Positions 26,949-35,448 of a DNA stretch of 64,000 nucleotides are shown here, in pieces. The position numbers and the translations under genes are program-made. The stretch comes from Flavobacterium sinopsychrotolerans (GTDB taxonomy: Bacteria; Bacteroidota; Bacteroidia; Flavobacteriales; Flavobacteriaceae), in the NCBI RefSeq assembly GCF_900110375.1, contig NZ_FODN01000005.1:172636-236635 (forward strand). The letters run 5' to 3'. Under the pieces are notes generated by a model, which ran no database searches, was not told the DNA's origin, and saw nothing but the letters and a program-made list of their open reading frames with translations. Position 1 is the stretch's first letter. Each line of letters starts with the position of its first letter.

Positions 26949-27644
26949 TTAGTTTTTCACTTCAGCTTCGGCATCTTTAATCATTTTTTCATTTGCAGTA
27001 ATAGCAAATTCAACACGACGGTTTTGGCTTCTACCTTCAACCGTTTCATTGGAAGCAATTGGATCAGCAATTCCTAAACCAGTAACTTGAAATCTACTTG
27101 AAGAAACACCTTTGCTATTCAAATAGTTTCTAACAGATGCTGCTCTTTCTCCTGAAAGTTTTAAGTTATAATCAGCTGGACCAGTACTGTCTGTATATCC
27201 GTAAATGGTAATATTAGTATCTGGATATTCAGCAAAAACAGGAACTAATTTATCTAAATTTGCTTTTGCAGCAGCAGTCAAAGATGATTTATTAGTATCA
27301 AAACGCACAGCGTTTTCATTCAAAACTAATTTAATACCTTCCCCTACACGAACTACTTCAGCTCCTGGAAGTGCAGCATCAATTTCTCTTGCTTGTTTGT
27401 CCATCTTGTTACCGATAACTCCACCGGCAACTCCACCAATAACACCACCTAACACAGCTCCCATTGCTCCTTTACCACCTTTACCAAGATTGTTTCCAAG
27501 AACTCCTCCAAGAACAGCTCCGGCAACAGCACCTATTCCTGCACCTCTTTGTGTTTTATTTGTGTTTTTTACTGCTTCACAACTAGTAAACATTGAACCT
27601 ATAATCATTATTGTTGCCATTGCAACTATTGAAATCTTTTTCAT
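26949..27644 (-). CDS. OmpA-family lipoprotein with glycine-zipper region
   Basis: A 231-residue envelope protein. The lipoprotein signal ends in the lipobox MFTSC (Cys about 22). A glycine-zipper segment (about 37-85: GAGIGAVAGAVLGGVLGN and a second block) can insert in or span a membrane. The C-terminal OmpA domain (about 110-220) has the peptidoglycan-binding core YGYTDSTGPADYNLKLSGERA and the NRRVEF end. It probably anchors the outer membrane to the wall. It lies 14 nt downstream of the lipocalin-like lipoprotein gene, forming a two-gene operon. Confidence 0.92.
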   Translation of the reverse strand: MKKISIVAMATIMIIGSMFTSCEAVKNTNKTQRGAGIGAVAGAVLGGVLGNNLGKGGKGAMGAVLGGVIGGVAGGVIGNKMDKQAREIDAALPGAEVVRVGEGIKLVLNENAVRFDTNKSSLTAAAKANLDKLVPVFAEYPDTNITIYGYTDSTGPADYNLKLSGERAASVRNYLNSKGVSSSRFQVTGLGIADPIASNETVEGRSQNRRVEFAITANEKMIKDAEAEVKN

Positions 27645-27658
27645 ATCTATATTATTTA

Positions 27659-28135
27659 TTAATTAACTTTTTGAAATTGGTACACTACATCAGTCATTTT
27701 TCCTCCAACATCGATTTTATCAATCAACTGAAAAGAAGTCTCAGTTTGATTTTTCAGATATAAAATATATCCTTCTCTCACTTTTCTTGCTTTTTCACCC
27801 GCATCAAGAATTTTTAAAATAAATTGCCCATCATTATTGACAAACCAAGTAATTGGTGAACTGAATGAAACACATCCTGATTTTGTCAAAGCCATTTCTC
27901 CCTTGTTGTTATTTGAAACAAACTTCCATGTACTTCCTATAAAACACTCGGAGTCTGCAAGTTGAAAAGTATTCACTTTGATATACTGTGAACCTGGATA
28001 CGTAACTGAACTGATTACCCAATTTCCTTTCATGGCAACCTGAGATTTTCTATCGGTGTTTGTACTTGTTGCTGATGTTGACTTACATGCAAACATCAAA
28101 ACTGCTAATGTGCATAATAAAATAACTTTTTTCAT
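27659..28135 (-). CDS. Lipocalin-family lipoprotein
   Basis: A 158-residue lipoprotein with signal MKKVILLCTLAVLMFAC (Cys about 17). The mature part starts with the lipocalin-like GNWVISSVTYPG motif (G-x-W) and continues with strands such as STWKFVSNNNKGEMAL and YILYLKNQTETSFQLIDKI. Function is unknown; such proteins are common in flavobacteria. First gene of an operon with the OmpA-family lipoprotein, so the two may work together at the outer membrane. A -7 box TATATTTG (28173-28166) lies 30 nt upstream. Confidence 0.85.
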   Translation of the reverse strand: MKKVILLCTLAVLMFACKSTSATSTNTDRKSQVAMKGNWVISSVTYPGSQYIKVNTFQLADSECFIGSTWKFVSNNNKGEMALTKSGCVSFSSPITWFVNNDGQFILKILDAGEKARKVREGYILYLKNQTETSFQLIDKIDVGGKMTDVVYQFQKVN

Positions 28136-28165
28136 TTTCTTAAATTTAATGAATTAATACTTACA

Positions 28166-28173
28166 CAAATATA
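28166..28173 (-). promoter_or_regulatory. -7 box TATATTTG of the lipocalin/OmpA operon
   Basis: Exact TAnnTTTG on the minus strand, 30 nt before the ATG at 28135. Confidence 0.5.
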
Positions 28174-28239
28174 CGAAGCAATTAAACACGTTTGTTTCAG
28201 AATTAAATTATTTTATATCATAATTAACGCTTGCGACAA

Positions 28240-28273
28240 TTTGTCACTCCCATTATAATTGGTATTACATTTG
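28240..28273 (+). promoter_or_regulatory. Promoter of htpG: TTTG-N22-TACATTTG
   Basis: A -33 TTTG (28240-28243) and a -7 TACATTTG (28266-28273) are separated by 22 bp. This matches the bipartite Bacteroidetes promoter and lies 41 nt before htpG. No heat-shock inverted repeat (CIRCE) is seen. Confidence 0.6.
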
Positions 28274-28314
28274 AAAGAATTATAACCATCAAAACAAACT
28301 AAAAAATTCATAAT

Positions 28315-30216
28315 ATGACAACAGGTAAAATTAATGTTTCGGTAGAAAACATCTTTCCCTTAATCAAGAAATTCTTATACAGCGATCACGAAATTTTCTT
28401 GCGTGAATTGATTTCGAACGGAACAGATGCAACGCTTAAATTAAAGCATTTAACAAGCATTGGCGAAGCCAAAGTAGAATACGGAAACCCAATTATCGAG
28501 GTAAAAATCGACAAGGAAGGCAAAAAACTGCACATCATCGATCAAGGTCTGGGAATGACGGCTGATGAAGTAGAGAAATACATCAACCAAGTAGCGTTTT
28601 CTGGTGCTGAGGAATTTTTGGACAAATACAAAGATTCTGCTAAAGATTCTGGAATTATTGGACATTTTGGTCTTGGTTTCTATTCTGCTTTTATGGTTGC
28701 CGAAAAAGTGGAAATCATCACTAAATCGTTCAAAGATGAACCTGCTGCACACTGGACTTGCGATGGAAGCCCAGAATTTACATTAGAGCCAGCTGACAAA
28801 ACTTCCCGTGGAACAGAAATCATTTTGCATATCGCCGAAGATTCTTTGGAATTCTTGGAAGAATACAAAATAAAAGAACTGTTGAACAAATACAATAAGT
28901 TCATGCCGATTCCTATTAAATTTGGAACAAAAAAAGAAAAAATAGAGCAAAAAAAGGGTGAAGAAGTTGCTGAAGAAGATAAAGACAAAACTTTTACGGA
29001 AGTTGAAGTAGACAACATCATCAACAACCCAAATCCGGCTTGGACGAAACAACCAACAGAATTATCTGCGGAGGATTACAAGAATTTCTACCATGAATTG
29101 TACCCAATGCAATTTGAAGAACCGTTATTCCACATTCATTTAAATGTAGATTATCCGTTCAACTTAACTGGTATTTTGTATTTCCCAAAATTAGGTTCTG
29201 ATTTACAAATTCAGAAAGACAAAATCCAATTGTACCAAAATCAAGTGTACGTAACGGATAATGTAGAAGGAATTGTTCCTGAGTTTTTAATGATGCTAAA
29301 AGGTGTTGTGGATTCCCCGGACATTCCATTGAACGTGTCTCGTTCTGGATTGCAAGCTGATGCTGCAGTGAAGAAAATCTCGAATTACATCACGCGTAAA
29401 GTTGCCGATAAATTAAAATCATTATTCACTGAAAACCGTGAAGATTTTGAACAAAAATGGAACGACATCAAAATCGTTTTAGAGTACGGAATGCTATCTG
29501 AAGATAAATTCTACGAAAAAGCAGGTGCGTTTGTTTTGTACCCAACAGTTGACGGTAAATATTTTACCTTAGAAGAATTAAAAGAAAATCTTGCTGCAAA
29601 TCAAACTGACAAAGACGGAAAATTAGTGGTTTTATACGCTGGAAACAAAGAAGCACAACACTCGTATATCGAAATTGCAAAAGACAAAGGATATGAAGTA
29701 TTGTTACTGGATTCTCCAATTATCTCGCATTTAATTCAAAAAATTGAAGGCGATAACAGCAACATGACTTTTGTACGTGTGGATTCAGACCATATTGATA
29801 ATTTAATCAAGAAAGAGGAAACGACTATTTCTAAATTATCCGAGGAAGAGCAAACCAACTTGAAAACAGTTCTGGAAGCTATCGTTCCTAAACAAACCTA
29901 TTCCGTTCAACTGGAAGCTTTAGACAGCAATGCTTCGCCATTTATCATCACGCAACCAGAATTTATGCGTAGAATGAAAGAAATGAGTCAGTCAGGCGGT
30001 GGTGGAATGTTCGGAATGGGAAATATGCCGGAAATGTATAATTTAGTGGTGAATACGAACTCTGAATTGGCAACAAGCATCCTAAACAACAAAGACAAAG
30101 ACGCTCAGGAAAGTTTGGTAAAACAAGCACTTGACTTAGCGAAATTATCTCAAAACCTATTAAAAGGAGAAGCATTAACCGCTTTCGTAAAAAGAAGTTT
30201 TGAGATGATTAAATAA
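28315..30216 (+). CDS. htpG: Molecular chaperone HtpG (Hsp90)
   Basis: Cytosolic ATP-dependent chaperone. The 633-residue protein has the GHKL ATPase domain: N-box FLRELISNGTDATLKLKHL, DQGLGMT and GHFGLGFYSAFMVA. The middle domain has the catalytic Arg region NVSRSGLQ, and there is a C-terminal dimerisation domain. A charged insert near 205-235 (KKEKIEQKKGEEVAEEDK) resembles the linker of eukaryotic Hsp90s and is known in Bacteroidetes homologues. It is monocistronic, with three tandem hairpins downstream, the last a terminator. Confidence 0.97.
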   Translation: MTTGKINVSVENIFPLIKKFLYSDHEIFLRELISNGTDATLKLKHLTSIGEAKVEYGNPIIEVKIDKEGKKLHIIDQGLGMTADEVEKYINQVAFSGAEEFLDKYKDSAKDSGIIGHFGLGFYSAFMVAEKVEIITKSFKDEPAAHWTCDGSPEFTLEPADKTSRGTEIILHIAEDSLEFLEEYKIKELLNKYNKFMPIPIKFGTKKEKIEQKKGEEVAEEDKDKTFTEVEVDNIINNPNPAWTKQPTELSAEDYKNFYHELYPMQFEEPLFHIHLNVDYPFNLTGILYFPKLGSDLQIQKDKIQLYQNQVYVTDNVEGIVPEFLMMLKGVVDSPDIPLNVSRSGLQADAAVKKISNYITRKVADKLKSLFTENREDFEQKWNDIKIVLEYGMLSEDKFYEKAGAFVLYPTVDGKYFTLEELKENLAANQTDKDGKLVVLYAGNKEAQHSYIEIAKDKGYEVLLLDSPIISHLIQKIEGDNSNMTFVRVDSDHIDNLIKKEETTISKLSEEEQTNLKTVLEAIVPKQTYSVQLEALDSNASPFIITQPEFMRRMKEMSQSGGGGMFGMGNMPEMYNLVVNTNSELATSILNNKDKDAQESLVKQALDLAKLSQNLLKGEALTAFVKRSFEMIK

Positions 30217-30225
30217 GCAGAGAAC

Positions 30226-30323
30226 CCATTTTATGAAGTAAAATGGTGTGAATCGCTTATTCCGAACTTGCTTCGGAATATCCAACATACTAAAGCTGTC
30301 CAACCTTGGGCAGCTTTTTTTTT
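30226..30323 (+). terminator. Three tandem hairpins after htpG, the last a terminator
   Basis: Hairpin 1: CCATTTTA 30226-30233 with 30239-30246. Hairpin 2: ATTCCGAA 30259-30266 with 30272-30279. Hairpin 3: AAAGCTGTCC 30292-30301 with 30308-30317, followed by eight or more T. Only the third looks like an intrinsic terminator; the first two may protect the 3' end. Confidence 0.75.
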
Positions 30324-30358
30324 GGAGCAGAACGATTATTTTCCAGAATCCCTTTCGT

Positions 30359-30428
30359 CCCGCTATGCGCTGCAATCTTTGCTTTTGACTCCTGCCACAG
30401 CAAAGGATTTTCACTCCTATCGGGGCTA
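30359..30428 (-). ncRNA. Candidate structured RNA element (nested stems)
   Basis: On the minus strand the sequence begins TAGCCCCGATAGGAGTG and closes with GCATAGCGGGAC. Outer stem CCCGATA (30424-30418) pairs with TAGCGGG (30365-30359) with one mismatch. Inner stem AATCCTTTGCT (30409-30399) pairs with AGCAAAGATT (30383-30374) around a one-base bulge. It is GC-richer than its surroundings. I recall similar TAGCCCCGAT... segments in many Flavobacterium intergenic regions, which is unverified. The minus-strand frame through it (30290-30475) is probably not a protein gene. No terminator was seen on its 3' side. Confidence 0.4.
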
Positions 30429-30614
30429 TTAAGGATGTTTTTGTTTTCATAATAATATTCATCAAAACCACTCAAACCAGTTCACTTATTAAATAATCCT
30501 TTTAACTATTTGTAAAGAATTATTTATATATTTGAATTAAATAAAGTATGACTGTTATCATACATATATACTAGTTAGCAAACATATTACTAAAAACTAA
30601 ACGCCGAATTAAGT

Positions 30615-31100
30615 ATGGAAGAGAACTTAGTCCAAAATTGGATTGATACTGATAAAATGATTTACGATATGATTGTAGAGATTGAATCTACGGGTAAATC
30701 TTTCCCTGAACAAGCTGAATTAGCCTTTGAAAAATTGTCCAAATTATATAATATCCCAAGAATGCCGAATGATATTGACGATGAGGAGCTTGAAGATGAC
30801 GAAGAACTTGATGGTGTGACTGATAAAAGGTCTCTTTTCGAGGAACACGCATTGATTAAATATCTTGCAGAAGAAAAAGAAGATCCACGTAGCCTTGTAT
30901 TATCAGCAGCTTTTCATTTACTAAATGATTACCGAGTTGACTTATTCCAAGTTGCTGAAAAGGAGTTTGGAGAAAATATCCCTGAAAAATGTAAAATTGC
31001 AATAAAAGGGGAAGGATTTAACGGAGAAGTTGTTTTTCCTCAAAAGGAATCTAAAAGTTGGTTCGAACTTGGTTGCAAAATAATGAAACAAATTAATTAA
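30615..31100 (+). CDS. Uncharacterised acidic protein
   Basis: A 161-residue soluble protein that I do not recognise. The N-terminal part is helical (NWIDTDKMIYDMIVEIE). A strongly acidic loop at about 54-66 (DIDDEELEDDEELDG) and a C-terminal part (AIKGEGFNGEVVFPQKESKSW) follow. There is no signal peptide or membrane helix. It stands in an islet of orphan genes. It is bracketed by a 10-bp inverted repeat, GTTAGCAAAC (30574-30583) and GTTTGCTAAC (31105-31114), which suggests a cassette-like unit. Confidence 0.7.
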   Translation: MEENLVQNWIDTDKMIYDMIVEIESTGKSFPEQAELAFEKLSKLYNIPRMPNDIDDEELEDDEELDGVTDKRSLFEEHALIKYLAEEKEDPRSLVLSAAFHLLNDYRVDLFQVAEKEFGENIPEKCKIAIKGEGFNGEVVFPQKESKSWFELGCKIMKQIN

Positions 31101-31141
31101 ATACGTTTGCTAACAGCGGTTTTGAGCTAGCTTGATTTTCC

Positions 31142-31149
31142 TATCTTTG
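31142..31149 (+). promoter_or_regulatory. -7 box TATCTTTG in the islet
   Basis: Exact TAnnTTTG, 207 nt upstream of the small membrane protein gene at 31357. The distance makes its use uncertain. Confidence 0.35.
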
Positions 31150-31356
31150 AAAAGTCAAAATACTCAACTAATCGCAGATTGGGTTTGGGAAAAAAGTTTT
31201 TATTTTTAAAACATTATGCTTTTGAATTTGAACAATATACGGCAGTTAACCCCGCTCGTGAACATTCTCAAGAGTAAAAAACTATAAATTGCAATAGGCA
31301 CAAAAAGAAATTAATTATATCATACTAAAAACAAATAAATTTTGTCAAGAATTGTA

Positions 31357-31512
31357 ATGGCAATAGGTTTAGTAATCGCTTTTATAGGTTGGATTTTATA
31401 CCGACTAATAATTAAAAAAGACTTAAGTAAAAATTTAAATAACTTGTACCTTGGACTATTTTTTATAATAATATGGGCATTATTTTATTTTTTTATTGTT
31501 GAATATTTTTAA
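31357..31512 (+). CDS. Small two-helix membrane protein, 51 residues
   Basis: The frame starts MAIGLVIAFIGWILYRLIIK, continues with the polar linker KDLSKNLNNL and ends with YLGLFFIIIWALFYFF. It encodes two hydrophobic helices separated by a basic loop. ATG at 31357, TAA at 31510-31512. Composition and codon use look genuine. No family is recognised and function is unknown. It lies in the orphan islet and is followed 4 nt later by CGTTTGTTAATGGC, a motif close to that after the previous gene. Confidence 0.55.
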   Translation: MAIGLVIAFIGWILYRLIIKKDLSKNLNNLYLGLFFIIIWALFYFFIVEYF

Positions 31513-31516
31513 AAAT

Positions 31517-31601
31517 CGTTTGTTAATGGCTATGCACTCTGATAAGCCAGATCGCGAGGTATATTTGTTTCCATAATGAAATCCGGCAAATGCGATAACA
31601 A
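31517..31601. repeat. Cassette-like spacer motif
   Basis: CGTTTGTTAATGGC (31517-31530) resembles CGTTTGCTAACAGC (31104-31117), which follows the preceding gene. It is matched by GCGATAACAA (31592-31601) as an imperfect inverted partner (TTGTTA...TAACAA). The layout recalls recombination-site spacers, but no integrase gene is in the window. Confidence 0.35.
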
Positions 31602-31728
31602 GTGTAAGTTGTACAATATTCGGAATCAACTAATAAACTGTTCTACTATCTAAAAATGGCAAGTAATCATTTACGAATTGTAAAAAAAAATAAAAATTAA
31701 ATATATGAAAAATATAAAACCAATACCG

Positions 31729-32358
31729 ATGAAAAAAATAATGTTAACTCTGATTTTAGCTTTGACTTTTACAATTTCTAAAGCGACTGAAAAAGAAATA
31801 ATAGCAGAAGTAGTTTTTGAGAATTTGACGGGTGAAGAATTAAGGGTTGGCGAATTTTTCATAACCGAAACTAATGAGAGAATCGAAATTAATAACACTA
31901 AAAGTTTCCAAATAACCTTGCCTAGTAAAGGCAAATATCAATTCGGATTCTCAACAGAGGATTTTACAGCATACACCTATTATCCGTCGAGAATTACAAA
32001 CAAAAAAAACACAATAACAATACGTTTAGTAAAGAAGAAGGAATTGACTTTGAACAGTGGAATTTTCTCTCTTCCTATGAATTTGGACACAAATCTAACA
32101 GATGAACAAATTGAGAAAAGAATTTCTACAGGCAACTTAAATTTCATTAGTCACGGAATTGACAGCTCAATACCTCAAGAATTTTCTGATTTCAAAGAAA
32201 AATATGGTATTGGCCTTATAAAGGAAAGTTGTGTAATTGACCCTATGTCTTTTAAAAAAGCTACTGAAAACAATATAATGATTGCAGATTATTTAAATAA
32301 AAAATACGGAGAGGATTGGCTGAAAGAATTACCGACAAAACCTTTTGGAATAAAATAA
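31729..32358 (+). CDS. Uncharacterised exported protein
   Basis: A 209-residue protein (217 if started at 31705) with a signal peptide MKKIMLTLILALTFTISKA. I prefer the start at 31729 because it begins the signal sequence directly. The first half is beta-rich (EIIAEVVFENLTGEELRVGEFFI); the second half has helices and ends YLNKKYGEDWLKELPTKPFGIK. The family is not recognised. It is a member of the orphan islet, with its own upstream spacer and the terminator at 32527 downstream. Confidence 0.7.
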   Translation: MKKIMLTLILALTFTISKATEKEIIAEVVFENLTGEELRVGEFFITETNERIEINNTKSFQITLPSKGKYQFGFSTEDFTAYTYYPSRITNKKNTITIRLVKKKELTLNSGIFSLPMNLDTNLTDEQIEKRISTGNLNFISHGIDSSIPQEFSDFKEKYGIGLIKESCVIDPMSFKKATENNIMIADYLNKKYGEDWLKELPTKPFGIK

Positions 32359-32526
32359 AAAAACTTTCTAAAAAGTGTATTAAAGCTATGGTTTCTTTGG
32401 AACTCCTTAACACATCAACACAAGAAATCTGCAATTCAAGAAGAGGATTATAAAATATATTGCAATTGATTAATGGGATGGGAATGTAATGCAAATCTTC
32501 CATTTATTAACAATAGCTTTTTAAAC

Positions 32527-32570
32527 AAAAAACCAAACCTGCAAGTTTACGCTTGCAGGTTTGGTTTTTT
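32527..32570. terminator. Bidirectional terminator closing the islet
   Basis: Stem AACCAAACCTGCAAG (32531-32545) with its exact complement at 32552-32566 and loop TTTACG. A-run and T-run flank it, so it can serve both the plus-strand islet and the minus-strand permease operon. A near copy in opposite orientation lies at 38852-38875. Confidence 0.9.
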
Positions 32571-32650
32571 TGTAAAACAATATAAAAGGTCTAAAATATT
32601 TTTTTAATTAAAAGCAATTAGTCGGAATCTCAATTCCACAACGCAACTAT

Positions 32651-33616
32651 TTAAAGATGACACAATACAATTGAAAAATAAATAGGCATCCCAAAAGTAA
32701 TATTAAAAGGAAACGTAACTGCCAAAGCCATGGGCAAAAAGATACCTGGATTCGCCTTTGGAACTGCTATTTTCATGGCTGCCGGAACTGCAATGTAAGA
32801 AGCGCTTGCCGCTAGTACAGCAAAAATAAAACGGTTCCCAACATCATCTGTAATAAATTGACTCAAAAAAGCGACGATACAACCATTGATCAGCGGAAAA
32901 ACAACTGCAAAGAAAATGCTGAACCAGCCACTCTTGAAAAAATCATTTAATTTTCGGCCACTTACAATTCCCATATCCAATAAGAATAAGGCTAAAAACC
33001 CTTTGAAAATATCAGTCGTAAAAGGCTTAATTCCTAAGGCTTGTTGTTCGCTCGCTAAAAACCCAATTACCAAACTACCCAAAATCAAAAGTACACTTCC
33101 ATTAGTGAACGAATGTTTAATAATAGAACTCATCTTGGTTTTTTGAACTTCTTCCTTACTGAATAACCGTATTAAAATTACTCCTATGATAATCGCAGGA
33201 GCTTCCATCAGCGCCATTACTGCAACCATGTGCCCACTAAAAGTATAGTTTTGAATTTCTAAAAAGGAAATAGCTGTTACAAAAGTTACGGCACTCACGG
33301 AACCATAAGCCGCTGCTATAGCCCCAGAATTCTCAATGCTAAACTTCCTCTTCAAAATAAAAAAAGTATATAGCGGAATTAATCCTGCAATAATTATCCC
33401 AAATGCAATAGACCAAAGTATGTCTATGGTAAAATGACTGTGAGCCAATTCCTGTCCGCCTTTAAAACCAATTGAAAAAAGAAGGTATAGCGATATAAAT
33501 TTAGAAGTGTTTTCCGGAATTTCTAAGTCACTTTTTACATAAACGGCTACAATTCCCAAAACAAAAAATAATAAGGCTGGATTGGTTAAATTCTCGAACA
33601 ATAAACTGAAATTCAT
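32651..33616 (-). CDS. SbtA-like sodium-dependent bicarbonate permease
   Basis: A 321-residue inner-membrane protein with about ten hydrophobic helices, matching the SbtA (DUF897) family: LTNPALLFFVLGIVAVYVKS, SIGFKGGQELA, AAYGSVSAVTFVTA and GMPIY near the end. In cyanobacteria SbtA is a high-affinity Na+/HCO3- symporter. Here it is the last gene of an operon with a Sua5-type synthase, which uses HCO3-, a DUF6671 protein and two small genes. A divergent LysR gene lies upstream. Bicarbonate transport is inferred from the family. No SbtB-like PII gene is seen. Confidence 0.85.
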   Translation of the reverse strand: MNFSLLFENLTNPALLFFVLGIVAVYVKSDLEIPENTSKFISLYLLFSIGFKGGQELAHSHFTIDILWSIAFGIIIAGLIPLYTFFILKRKFSIENSGAIAAAYGSVSAVTFVTAISFLEIQNYTFSGHMVAVMALMEAPAIIIGVILIRLFSKEEVQKTKMSSIIKHSFTNGSVLLILGSLVIGFLASEQQALGIKPFTTDIFKGFLALFLLDMGIVSGRKLNDFFKSGWFSIFFAVVFPLINGCIVAFLSQFITDDVGNRFIFAVLAASASYIAVPAAMKIAVPKANPGIFLPMALAVTFPFNITFGMPIYFSIVLCHL

Positions 33617-33645
33617 CTATTTTTTTATTTTAAAAAATTATTATT

Positions 33646-34605
33646 TTATTTTTGAGTGGCTCTTTTTAATCGGTCATTTATTGTTTTACCCAAGCCAAAA
33701 TCTGGAAATCGTTCGGCAATAATGCAATCGAGATGGGAATTATCCAACCGATGCAAAGCAGCGTACAATTGTGAAGCTGCTTCTGCTAAATTTCCTGTCG
33801 GAGATAAAACTTCTTGTTGCGCAATATTTGAATCCTCAATCCTTTTTTGGAATACTAGCACTCCTATTTTTTGATTCGGAATCGATATCAGTTTCTTTTT
33901 TACATCAGCTGCCAAAAAAGTCGTAGTCAAAGGAGCATAATGTTTCGAAAGCATGCCTGGTGCCACTGGAGCGATATCATCATGGGTAATCATTTTCACC
34001 GACCCCACAACTGCTTCAATATCCTCTACAGCCAAAGAACCCATGCGATATAAAATAGGCTCCCCATTTTCAAATCCTATGATAGTTGACTCTATTCCTC
34101 TTTGACAAGCTCCCCCATCTAAAACCATCGGCAATACCTCTTCAAAATAGTCCGCGACATGTATTGCCGTAGTGGGACTTATAGAGCCAAAAGGATTGGC
34201 ACTTGGAGCCGCTAAAGGATAGGCTAACTGATTCAGCAGGGCTAAGATTACTGGGTGATTTGGAACTCTCACCGCCACTGTATCTTTACCACCGGTAACT
34301 AAATCCGGAATAGTAATATGCTTTTTTAAAACCAAAGTTAAAGGTCCTGGCCAGAAAGCTTTTGCTAACAAGGCCGCTTTTTCAGGAATGTCTCTCGCAA
34401 TTTCAAAAAGGACGTCTGCGGATTTTATATGAACAATCAGCGGATTAAAAAATGGTCTTTGTTTCATCGTAAAAATACTCTCAATGGCTCTTGAACTATA
34501 GATATTTCCTGCTAATCCATAAACCGTTTCGGTAGGAATTGCTATGATTTGCTCCTGATTTAAAAGCGTAACAGCTTTTGGAATCGAATTACTAATTATA
34601 CTCAT
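33646..34605 (-). CDS. L-threonylcarbamoyladenylate synthase, Sua5 type
   Basis: Makes threonylcarbamoyl-AMP from threonine, bicarbonate and ATP, the first step of tRNA t6A modification. The YrdC domain (about 8-195) shows IPTETVYGLAGN and the KQRPFFNPLIVHI motif; the C-terminal Sua5 domain (about 205-319) contains APGMLSKHYAP. At 319 residues it is the long Sua5 form, not the short TsaC. It is operonic with an SbtA-like permease and DUF6671 (3-nt gap to the latter). It may therefore be a specialised paralogue, with a housekeeping copy elsewhere (inference). Confidence 0.92.
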   Translation of the reverse strand: MSIISNSIPKAVTLLNQEQIIAIPTETVYGLAGNIYSSRAIESIFTMKQRPFFNPLIVHIKSADVLFEIARDIPEKAALLAKAFWPGPLTLVLKKHITIPDLVTGGKDTVAVRVPNHPVILALLNQLAYPLAAPSANPFGSISPTTAIHVADYFEEVLPMVLDGGACQRGIESTIIGFENGEPILYRMGSLAVEDIEAVVGSVKMITHDDIAPVAPGMLSKHYAPLTTTFLAADVKKKLISIPNQKIGVLVFQKRIEDSNIAQQEVLSPTGNLAEAASQLYAALHRLDNSHLDCIIAERFPDFGLGKTINDRLKRATQK

Positions 34606-34608
34606 AAA

Positions 34609-35445
34609 TTAAGGGTTACAGGAATCACAAAATCCTGGATCTTCGGTTGTTTTTTGACGGGGATACATTTTTTCGGAACTAAAAGAACACTTCTTGCAGC
34701 TATAAATAAAACTCAATGTGGAACGAGTAGGCGCTGCACACCAAGAACAGGGCAAGCCCTGTTTCGCATCTGTCACACAAAAACCAGGCGTTTTACAGCT
34801 TGGGCATTCGCTTTTTATCGCGTCTAATAATTTTTGTGCAGCAATTTTGATGACGCCCATTCGAGTGGGATTATACATCGCACGCATATCCGTTTCTGCA
34901 TAGACACTTCCATGAGCAGACATCAAAAGCTGGAATGAATCCTCCAAATGACTTTTTGTCGTAATTCCTTTAACTAGTCCTATGACGTCATCTGGCTTGA
35001 TCCTCAATAGTATGGCATGAGACGGGAATTGTACTTTATTTGCAAAATCCAAGAGCATTTCTGTATTGAGGATGTTTTCTCCATAAAAATTAGTATCCAG
35101 ACTCAGTTCGCGGACCACTATTTCCAAATCATTTTTTTTATCGATAAAAATTAAAAATTCGTCGTCTGCTTGTGCAAAAAAAATAGAAGGATGTGAACCA
35201 AAAGAACCTTCACTGGCAATGCCCAGATTGCAATCAAATTGTTCCATAGCTGCTAGACACTTTGCCCTAACAGTTGCCAATACTGTATCTTTTCGCTCTA
35301 TTTCTCCGGAAAAAGTTCCAAAAATATCCGAGTCATAGTTCTCAGGTACAAAGCATTGTACTCCTAGTCCTTCCTCTAAAATTGGAGTGATCACTTGTTC
35401 TTTTTGATGCTTTGTTGCAATCAATAATCGTCTGCCTTCAAACAT
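34609..35445 (-). CDS. DUF6671 protein with C-terminal zinc-ribbon cysteines
   Basis: A 278-residue cytosolic protein. The N-terminal part (about 1-200: GRRLLIATKHQKEQVITPIL, then GIASEGSFG) matches my recollection of DUF6671. The C-terminal 70 residues hold nine cysteines in pairs (Cys214/217, 223, 233/236, 250/253, 273/276: CPSC, CSWC, CKKC, CDSC), which should form two zinc ribbons. Function is unknown. It sits 3 nt upstream of the Sua5-type gene and 3 nt downstream of a small gene, so one mRNA is near certain. Ribbons next to a tRNA-modification enzyme suggest RNA or protein binding (inference). Confidence 0.75.
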   Translation of the reverse strand: MFEGRRLLIATKHQKEQVITPILEEGLGVQCFVPENYDSDIFGTFSGEIERKDTVLATVRAKCLAAMEQFDCNLGIASEGSFGSHPSIFFAQADDEFLIFIDKKNDLEIVVRELSLDTNFYGENILNTEMLLDFANKVQFPSHAILLRIKPDDVIGLVKGITTKSHLEDSFQLLMSAHGSVYAETDMRAMYNPTRMGVIKIAAQKLLDAIKSECPSCKTPGFCVTDAKQGLPCSWCAAPTRSTLSFIYSCKKCSFSSEKMYPRQKTTEDPGFCDSCNP

Positions 35446-35448
35446 TGC

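Noticed and set aside
30290..30475. Minus-strand 61-residue frame (SPDRSENPLLWQESKAKIAA)
   Set aside because: It overlaps the nested-stem element and the htpG terminator. Composition reflects the structured DNA more than a protein; kept as a candidate RNA instead.
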